Shown here one piece after another: positions 58,599-64,000 of a DNA stretch of 64,000 nucleotides. Position 1 is the first letter of the stretch. Every line of letters starts with the position of its first letter. The notes below the pieces were generated by a model, which was given only the letters and a program-made list of their open reading frames with translations, made no database searches and had not been told where the DNA came from. Source of the DNA: Halobiforma lacisalsi AJ5 (GTDB lineage Archaea > Halobacteriota > Halobacteria > Halobacteriales > Natrialbaceae). The translations under genes were made by a program, and so were the position numbers. The stretch spans positions 1,674,001 through 1,738,000 of the forward strand of contig NZ_CP019285.1 of the NCBI RefSeq assembly GCF_000226975.2, given 5' to 3'.

Positions 58599-59743
58599 AG
58601 TACGACGTCGCCGTCGAGGAAGTAGACGAACCGGAGATCGAACACCCGAACGACGTGATCGTCGACATCACGACGTCGTGTATCTGTGGGTCGGACCTGC
58701 ACATGTACGAGGGGCGGACGGCCGCCGAGCCGGGGATCGTCTTCGGCCACGAGAACATGGGGGTCGTCTCAGAGACCGGCGACGCGGTCTCGACGCTCGA
58801 GGAGGGCGACCGCGTCGTCATGCCGTTCAACGTCTCCTGCGGGTTCTGTCAGAACTGTGAAGAGGGATACACCGGCTTCTGTACCAACGTCAACCCGGGG
58901 TTCGCCGGCGGCGCCTACGGCTACGTTGCGATGGGACCGTACCCGGGTGGACAGGCCGAGAAACTGCGCGTCCCGTACGCCGACCACAACGCACTGAAAC
59001 TCCCGGAGGGACGGACCCACGAGGACGCATTCTCGCTGCTGGCGGACATCTTCCCGACGGGCTGGCACGGGACCCGGCTGGCGAACCTCCAGCCCGGCGA
59101 ATCGATCGCCGTCTTCGGCGGCGGTCCAGTAGGGCTGATGGCGGCCTACAGCGCGAAGCTCCAGGGCGCCTCGGAGATCTACGTCGTCGACCAGGTACCG
59201 TCGCGACTCGAGCTGGCCCAGAAACACTGCGACGCGCGAACGATCGACTTCCGGGAGGGCGACCCCGTCGAGCAGATCATCGACGAACACGGCGGCGAGG
59301 TCGACAAGGGGGTCGACGCGGTCGGCTACCAGGCGACCGACCCGAAGGACGTCGACGAGGACACCGAAGACTACGCGTACGACCCCGCCAAGGAGAATCC
59401 GGCGGTGGTCATCAACAACCTCATCCGCGTGGTCCGGCCGACCGGCGAACTCGGGATCCCTGGGCTGTACGTCCCCGAGGACCCCGGCGCGCCGGACGAG
59501 ATGGCCGCCCAGGGTCGACTGGGCATCGACTTCGGGAAACTCTTCGAGAAGGGCCAGAAGCTCGGCACCGGCCAGTGTAACGTCAAGTCGTACAATCGGT
59601 ACCTCCGCGACATGATCATCGAGGGCCGTGCGGACCCGAGCTGGGTCGTCTCCCACCGGGTCAGTCTCGAGGAGGCCCCGGAGATGTACGAGAAGTTCGA
59701 CGAGCGCGAGGAGGGCGTGACGAAAGTCCTGCTCGAGCCGTAA
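58568..59743 (+). CDS. Glutathione-independent formaldehyde dehydrogenase-like enzyme
   Basis: The 391-residue zinc-dependent medium-chain dehydrogenase resembles Pseudomonas FdhA. Catalytic zinc ligands include Cys40 (CICGSD) and His61 (FGHENMG); the structural zinc site is complete with C91, C94, C97 and C105 (CGFCQNCEEGYTGFC). The cofactor fold has GGGPVGLMAAYSA, followed by VVDQVPSRLELA, whose acidic residue suggests NAD. A characteristic long insertion is present (PAKENPAVVINNLIRVVRPT). The likely role is formaldehyde or aldehyde oxidation in detoxification. The start at 58568 or the Met two codons later are both possible. Confidence 0.88.
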   Translation: MSMKAVVYQGEYDVAVEEVDEPEIEHPNDVIVDITTSCICGSDLHMYEGRTAAEPGIVFGHENMGVVSETGDAVSTLEEGDRVVMPFNVSCGFCQNCEEGYTGFCTNVNPGFAGGAYGYVAMGPYPGGQAEKLRVPYADHNALKLPEGRTHEDAFSLLADIFPTGWHGTRLANLQPGESIAVFGGGPVGLMAAYSAKLQGASEIYVVDQVPSRLELAQKHCDARTIDFREGDPVEQIIDEHGGEVDKGVDAVGYQATDPKDVDEDTEDYAYDPAKENPAVVINNLIRVVRPTGELGIPGLYVPEDPGAPDEMAAQGRLGIDFGKLFEKGQKLGTGQCNVKSYNRYLRDMIIEGRADPSWVVSHRVSLEEAPEMYEKFDEREEGVTKVLLEP

Positions 59744-59757
59744 GCGGCGATCCCTCG

Positions 59758-59763
59758 TTTTTT
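59758..59763 (+). terminator. Poly-T terminator after the fdhA-like gene
   Basis: Six consecutive T on the coding strand, 15 bases after the stop codon, form the usual archaeal intrinsic termination signal. The run stands out in this GC-rich DNA. Confidence 0.6.
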
Positions 59764-59782
59764 CGGTCGACGCGACCGGGAG

Positions 59783-59950
59783 TCAGGTTCGGAGCCACGC
59801 CCGGGGGTGTTCGGCGCGGAGGTGGTCCTGGTAACGTCGGATCAGTGCAGGGTAGGAATCATCGACGGCGTACCAGTCGCAGTGCGTGCAGCCGCGGGCG
59901 ACGGAATCGTTCGGACTGCGGACGTACCCACCGTTCAGGGGTCGATCCAT
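59783..59950 (-). CDS. Small zinc-finger-like protein
   Basis: The 55-residue protein from the ATG at 59950 contains CTHCDWYAVDD and later QDHLRAEHP, i.e. a CxxC followed about 20 residues on by HxxxxH, the spacing of a C2H2-type zinc site. The 35 residues upstream in the longer frame are not protein-like. It is encoded divergently from another tiny Cys-containing protein. Function is unknown; single-domain zinc proteins of this size are numerous in haloarchaea. Confidence 0.65.
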   Translation of the reverse strand: MDRPLNGGYVRSPNDSVARGCTHCDWYAVDDSYPALIRRYQDHLRAEHPRAWLRT

Positions 59951-60047
59951 GGCCGCCCTAGGCGGGTAGCGGACTTGAATGGACGGCTTGCCCCCGTAGA
60001 ACGATCGCAAACGCTTAGCGCCGGGCCGTCGAAGTAACCGTGCGCTG

Positions 60048-60206
60048 ATGTGCATCTACTGTACCTACCGAGAGCGCGACGGCTGGGCCACCCTCCTCGA
60101 GTACGACGACGTCTACCAGGAGGCGATGGCCGCCGACGCGACCACCGAGTCGACCCACGGTTTCCACGACTCGTGGGACGATCTCAAGGACGAACTGGCG
60201 CTGTGA
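60048..60206 (+). CDS. Tiny CxxC-type protein, 52 residues
   Basis: The frame begins MCIYCTYRERDGWATLL, continues with VYQEAMAADATTES and ends in DDLKDELAL before TGA. The N-terminal CxxC plus His residues (STHGFHDSW) could bind zinc. The acidic, Trp-containing composition is typical of haloarchaeal small proteins. A TATA-like CTTAGC at about 60014-60019 gives leaderless spacing. It is divergent from the zinc-finger gene and convergent with the CobW gene. Function is unknown. Confidence 0.6.
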   Translation: MCIYCTYRERDGWATLLEYDDVYQEAMAADATTESTHGFHDSWDDLKDELAL

Positions 60207-60281
60207 GGGGCAGGCCGGGTACCCTCGTCAGCGCCCGACTCGAGGGAAAACCGGCGGGCCGTGCCGGCTGGCGTCGCCGTC

Positions 60282-61391
60282 TCAGATTGGGAACGGGTCG
60301 GCCGCGTCCGCCGGTACCCCGTCGGGCTCGGTCAGGCACGTGTCCAGTTCCTCGCGGATCCCGTCCTCATCCATGCCGCGACCGATGAAGACCAGCCGCG
60401 TCCGGCGGTCGTCCTCCGGCGCCCACTCGCCGATCGGGCCGGCCTGCACCGACGGGCCGGCCTGGCTGAGCCCGATCACCTCGTCCCGCCCGGCGACGTC
60501 GCAGACCCCCTTCGCGCGGACGATCGAGCCGTTCCACTCCTCGAGCCAGGCACCGACTCGCTCGGGGTGGAAGGGCCGGTCGGCGGTGTAGACGAACGAG
60601 GTCACGCCGTGGCGTTCCGCGGGGGACGGTTCGTGGTCGTGGTCGTGGTCGTGATCACGTCCCTCACCGTGAGCATGCCCCGCGAGGCGGCGCTTCCAGC
60701 CCGGCGAACGCTTCGCCGCCTCGAAGTCGAACCGCCCCGTATCCAGCACGCGCTCGGGGTCGACGGCCGAGTACGTCGTGCGGATCCGCTCGGCGGTCGG
60801 CTGGAGTTCGGCCACGACCGCCTCGATCTCCTCGAGGACGTCGTCGGGCACCATGTCGCACTTGTTCAGCAGCAACACGTCGCAGAACTCGATTCCCTCG
60901 ACGAGCACCTCGCCGAGCGGACGTTCGGGATCGGAGTCGGCGTCCCCCGGAAGCGACTCCCCCGCGTCGAACTCCTTCCAGAAGCCGTAGGTGTCGAGGA
61001 CGGTCACCATCGTGTCCAGTCGGAACCGCTCCGTCGGGTCGATCGACGACTCCTCGGTCCCCTCCGTGAACACCCGCGCGATCGGGATCGGTTCGCTGAT
61101 CCCCGAGGCCTCGACCAGCAGGTAGTCGAAGTCACGTACCCGCGCGAGGCGGTCGGCCTCGGAGAGGAGGTCCCCCTGCAGCCGACAGCAGATACAGCCG
61201 TTCGAGAGGTCGACGATCCCCTCCGCCTCGTTCTCGCGGGCGATGAGATCCGCGTCGACGTTCACCTCGCCCATGTCGTTGACGATCACCGCGACCTCGA
61301 GTCCCCGTTCGTTCGACAGCAGGTGGTTGACGAGCGTCGTCTTCCCCGCCCCCAGGGTACCGCTGACCACCGTCACCGGAATTCGCGTCAT
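60282..61391 (-). CDS. CobW/COG0523-family GTPase (metal chaperone)
   Basis: The 369-residue protein has the P-loop GTLGAGKTTLVNHLL at residues 11-25, the CxCC metal-binding motif in NGCICCR (C66, C68, C69), switch regions including VEASGISEP, and the G4 motif LLLNKCDMV. A His/Asp-rich stretch (HAHGEGRDHDHDHDHE) separates the GTPase from the C-terminal CobW_C domain. Such proteins insert or traffic zinc or other metals. The ATG at 61391 fits the family start exactly. No metallo-enzyme target is obvious beside it, although zinc-binding small proteins are encoded nearby. Confidence 0.92.
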   Translation of the reverse strand: MTRIPVTVVSGTLGAGKTTLVNHLLSNERGLEVAVIVNDMGEVNVDADLIARENEAEGIVDLSNGCICCRLQGDLLSEADRLARVRDFDYLLVEASGISEPIPIARVFTEGTEESSIDPTERFRLDTMVTVLDTYGFWKEFDAGESLPGDADSDPERPLGEVLVEGIEFCDVLLLNKCDMVPDDVLEEIEAVVAELQPTAERIRTTYSAVDPERVLDTGRFDFEAAKRSPGWKRRLAGHAHGEGRDHDHDHDHEPSPAERHGVTSFVYTADRPFHPERVGAWLEEWNGSIVRAKGVCDVAGRDEVIGLSQAGPSVQAGPIGEWAPEDDRRTRLVFIGRGMDEDGIREELDTCLTEPDGVPADAADPFPI

Positions 61392-61715
61392 GGTATCCCG
61401 TGTCAACGGACGCCGATAAGAACCTGTGCCCCAACGCCGGCGGCGGCGCGCTCGCCGTCGGTCGGTCGACCGGTCGCCCCCGAGAACTGCCGTCGGCCCG
61501 GGCGCCCGCTCCGCTTTTACCGGCATCGAAAACCACGGCTTGATCGGGACGTCGTCGGGTTCCCCGCCCGACGCGACCTCGAACCCACTCCCTACCCGGC
61601 CGTCGGATCGACTCACGAGCAACGTCCGTGACGTCCGTGACCACCGAAGCACACACGGCTCCACCCGGGGCTCCCATCGGACGAGGTTTAGGTACTTGCA
61701 CCCGAACCGTGAGGC
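61392..61715. other. 324-base spacer between divergent genes
   Basis: The stretch holds the promoter of the CobW gene and that of the aminotransferase; TTTAGG at about 61687-61692 is well placed for the ATG at 61716. I see no further gene, RNA or repeat. Confidence 0.5.
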
Positions 61716-62822
61716 ATGCAGATCGACGAGTTCGACCTCGAGCGGTGGTTCGCGGAGTACGAACACGAGGCCGACATCATGCTGGCCGAGAGCGGCGTTC
61801 GTAGCCTCCCCGCGGATCGGTTCGACACCGATCCCGGCAAACTGGGGTACGTGATCCCGACGGACGGCGACCCGGATCTCCGGGCCGAAATCGGCCGGCG
61901 GTACGACCGCGGGACCGAGGAGGTCGTCTGTACCAGCGGCGCCCAGGAGGCGAACTTCCTCGCCTTCTTCTCCGTGCTCGGCGGCGAGTCGCCGCCCGGC
62001 CTCGAGACCTCGAGTGCGCCCGGGAGCGACGCCCACGCGGTCGTCGTCACCCCGACCTACCAGGCACTACACGCCGTTCCCGACTCCCTCGGGGACGTGA
62101 CGCGGGTCCCGCTCGAGCCGCCGACCTGGGAGCTCGACCCCGATGCGGTCGCCGACGCTATCCGGCCCGAAACGCGGCTGATCGTCCTGAACAACCCGAA
62201 CAACCCGACGGGACGGTACCACCCGCTCGAGACGGTCGAGGCGCTGTACGACCTCGCCGCGGACAACGACGCGTACCTGCTCTGTGACGAGGTGTATCGT
62301 CTCCTCGCCGAGGATCCCCTGCCGCCGGTCGCGAGCATGGGTCCTCACGGGCTCTCGACGGCCAGTCTCTCGAAATCGTACGGTCTGGCGGGGCTGCGCT
62401 TCGGCTGGCTCGCCGGTGATCGGGCGGTCGTCGACGCCGCCTGTCGGTGGAAGGACTACACGACCATCTCGCCCGGGCTCTTCGGCCAGCACGTCGCGAG
62501 ACAGGCCATAGCGGAGAGCGACGCGATCCTCGCGGAGAACCGCGAACTCGTCGCGCGGAACCACGAGATCACGGCCGAGTTCCTCGAGCGTCACGGTCTC
62601 GAGTGGTACGACCCCGTCGGCGTCAACGGGTTCGTGACGGTGCCGGACGGCTTCGAGAACGGCAAGGCGTTCTGTCGGACCGTCCTCGAGGAGGAGAGCG
62701 TCGTCCTCGCGCCCGGCGAGTTCTTCGGCCACCCCGATCGGTTCCGGATCGGGTTCGGTCTTCCCACCGACGAACTCGAGGAGGGACTCGAGCGAGTCGA
62801 GCGCGTGCTCTCGGACGGGTAG
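61716..62822 (+). CDS. Class I/II PLP-dependent aminotransferase
   Basis: The 368-residue protein has the fold-type I signatures: NNPNNPTGRYHP (residues about 159-170), the pyridine-N Asp in LLCDEVYR (D191, with Y194), the Schiff-base Lys220 in SLSKSYGLAGLRFGW, and the C-terminal Arg in RFRIGFGLP. The N-terminal 40 residues match the group that starts with FDLERWFAEYEHEADIMLAESG, often annotated as capreomycidine synthase-like aminotransferase. Substrate is not assignable. It stands alone. Confidence 0.9.
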   Translation: MQIDEFDLERWFAEYEHEADIMLAESGVRSLPADRFDTDPGKLGYVIPTDGDPDLRAEIGRRYDRGTEEVVCTSGAQEANFLAFFSVLGGESPPGLETSSAPGSDAHAVVVTPTYQALHAVPDSLGDVTRVPLEPPTWELDPDAVADAIRPETRLIVLNNPNNPTGRYHPLETVEALYDLAADNDAYLLCDEVYRLLAEDPLPPVASMGPHGLSTASLSKSYGLAGLRFGWLAGDRAVVDAACRWKDYTTISPGLFGQHVARQAIAESDAILAENRELVARNHEITAEFLERHGLEWYDPVGVNGFVTVPDGFENGKAFCRTVLEEESVVLAPGEFFGHPDRFRIGFGLPTDELEEGLERVERVLSDG

Positions 62823-62837
62823 CTCCTCTCGCGGCGA

Positions 62838-64000
62838 TCAGCGGAGACAGCGGCCGAACAGTTCGGTCCGGCACTCGGAAAGCGCCGCGAGCGTGCCGTG
62901 CTCGAGCGAGACGTAGAGCAGGTCGTCCGCGAGCGCCGGCGAACCGACCGTCCAGCCGTCCGGTCCCTGCCACTGGAGTTCGCCCGTCGCCCTGTCGGCG
63001 GCGAACAGGGAACTGCCGGTCCCGTACAGGTAATCGCCGCCGACGACCGGTGCCCCGTAGAAGATTCGTTCCGACCCCTGGCCGCCGGTCGTCCAGCGTC
63101 GCTCGCCGGTTGCCGCGTCTCGAGCGACGAGCCGATCCATCGCCGCGTAGTAGACCGTCCCGTCGGCGACGGCGACCCCGAACGGGACGGTCGATTCCGA
63201 GCCGTCCGTCCGCGACCACCGGCGCTCGCCCGTGTCGGTCGACAGGGCGACGACGCCGCTCGGATCGCCGTCCACGCCGACGAATACGGACTCCCCGGTG
63301 ACCGCGGGGACGCCGTAGACGGGAAGACGCTCGCTCCAGCGTTCGGTCCCGTCGGCGGCGTCGATCGCTTTCACTCCGCCGCCGGCGACTGCCGCGTAGA
63401 CGACTCCGTCCCGGACGGCAGGCGCGTAGACGAGCCGTTCGTCCCAGTCGATTTCGAAGCGGAAGCGTTCGGCCCCCTCCTCGAGGTCGATCGCGTAGAT
63501 CAGGGGCCGGCTCTCGGATCGCCCGTGGCGGTAGTAGCCGGCGAAGACGACCCCGTCGCCGACGCCGGGGTGGACGGGCGTCGAGCCGAGCTGTCCGTCG
63601 CCGACGTTGTCGACGTGCCAGCGCTCGCTTCCGTCCTCGACCTCGAGGGCGACGAGCCCGGTCGCGGTCTGGAGCAAGACGGCGTCGCCGGCGACCGCAA
63701 GCGAGTCCGCGTAGGCGTGGGTTCGCTGGATCGGTTCGGCGGTCGTGGCGGCGGTCGTCGACCACCGGCGCTCGCCGGTCGCCGCGTCGATCGCGTCGAC
63801 GACGGCGGCGCGCTCGTCGCTTCTATCCGCCGTGTAAGCGAGGTACACGCGCCCGTCGGCGAGGACCGGCGAACAGTCGATACCGCCGAAGCCCGCGTCG
63901 CCGTCGTAGGTCCACGCGTCGGTAAGCGGCGGTGCGGGACCGCTCGACCGAGTGCCGGTTCGTGTGCCGTCCCGGCCACGCTGGGGCCACGCGGCGTCGA
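62838..64000 (-). CDS. PQQ-binding-like beta-propeller protein, 5' end outside window
   Basis: The visible part (about 386 codons) consists of PQQ/quinoprotein-type beta-propeller blades, with repeats such as AIDAADGTERWSERLPV, ALSTDTGERRWSRTDG, RDAATGERRWTTGGQG and AADRATGELQWQGPDG. The first visible residues DAAWPQRGRDGTRTG resemble the start of the first blade in secreted haloarchaeal propellers, so a signal peptide probably lies just beyond the window. Such proteins rarely bind PQQ; they act as scaffolds or assembly factors. The gene is convergent with the aminotransferase. Confidence 0.85.
   Translation of the reverse strand, partial: DAAWPQRGRDGTRTGTRSSGPAPPLTDAWTYDGDAGFGGIDCSPVLADGRVYLAYTADRSDERAAVVDAIDAATGERRWSTTAATTAEPIQRTHAYADSLAVAGDAVLLQTATGLVALEVEDGSERWHVDNVGDGQLGSTPVHPGVGDGVVFAGYYRHGRSESRPLIYAIDLEEGAERFRFEIDWDERLVYAPAVRDGVVYAAVAGGGVKAIDAADGTERWSERLPVYGVPAVTGESVFVGVDGDPSGVVALSTDTGERRWSRTDGSESTVPFGVAVADGTVYYAAMDRLVARDAATGERRWTTGGQGSERIFYGAPVVGGDYLYGTGSSLFAADRATGELQWQGPDGWTVGSPALADDLLYVSLEHGTLAALSECRTELFGRCLR

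Noticed and set aside
1-64000. Search for tRNA and rRNA genes by eye
   Set aside because: I looked for T-loop-like GGTTCRAAT patterns and for rRNA-like non-coding blocks. The few matches, for example near 8955, lie inside clear coding sequence and have no cloverleaf.

Overview
This window is a high-GC archaeal chromosome segment, almost certainly from a haloarchaeon (class Halobacteria; a Natrialbales-type genome is my guess). The predicted proteins are strongly acidic. Tat-type lipoprotein signals, an LWR-salt protein, bacterio-opsin-activator-like HTH regulators, archaeal DnaG, a PGF-CTERM surface protein and leaderless genes behind TTTATA-like boxes all fit that assignment. I saw no rRNA, tRNA, CRISPR array, complete insertion sequence or prophage.

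Layout. 1-4.3 kb: a cut membrane protein, a winged-helix regulator with an odd tail, a possible gene remnant, and an ABC exporter with two tandem duplicated permeases. 4.3-14.9 kb: a Tat-secreted protein, valS, an alpha/beta hydrolase, a conserved hypothetical, an RND/MMPL exporter, a DUF4097 lipoprotein and a secondary-alcohol-type dehydrogenase. 14.9-24 kb: membrane and regulatory genes (two Sensor-domain paralogues, an HTH plus small membrane protein operon, an ABC transporter, a DUF6293 regulator, and an SSS symporter with its DUF3311 partner). 24-35 kb: a membrane-anchored HTH protein, dnaG, a DUF92 protein divergent from a degenerate cis-prenyltransferase, another HTH/small-membrane pair, a membrane-fused sulfite-oxidase-like protein, a PGF-CTERM protein and catalytic uppS. 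35-40 kb: tetrapyrrole genes (fused AhbA/AhbB-type siroheme decarboxylase, a frameshifted precorrin-2 dehydrogenase, hemA), then a pterin dehydratase, an LWR-salt protein and a HAD phosphatase. 40-48 kb: a Bat-type regulator, a MoeA-PBP fusion, an NSS transporter with a small partner, a proline racemase/hydroxyproline epimerase, a D-amino-acid-type FAD oxidoreductase and a second Bat-type regulator. 48-55 kb: tungstate/molybdate uptake (tupABC) with a ModE/TOBE regulator, a serine beta-lactamase-like hydrolase, small membrane proteins and a second moeA. 55-64 kb: Hsp20, an ABC1 kinase, an enolase-like protein, a formaldehyde-dehydrogenase-like enzyme with a candidate operator, two tiny Cys-containing proteins, a CobW GTPase, an aminotransferase, and a PQQ-type beta-propeller cut by the window end.

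Themes. Molybdenum/tungsten metabolism recurs (tupABC, ModE-like regulator, two MoeA proteins, a molybdopterin oxidoreductase). Siroheme-dependent haem synthesis is clustered, but its middle gene carries a frameshift. The two cis-prenyltransferase homologues have complementary motif losses: one keeps the catalytic Asp region and lacks the C-terminal RxG, the other has the reverse. This matches the heteromeric DHDDS/NgBR arrangement and is, in my view, the most interesting system here. A proline- or hydroxyproline-use locus (transporter, epimerase, oxidase, regulator) is a second candidate.
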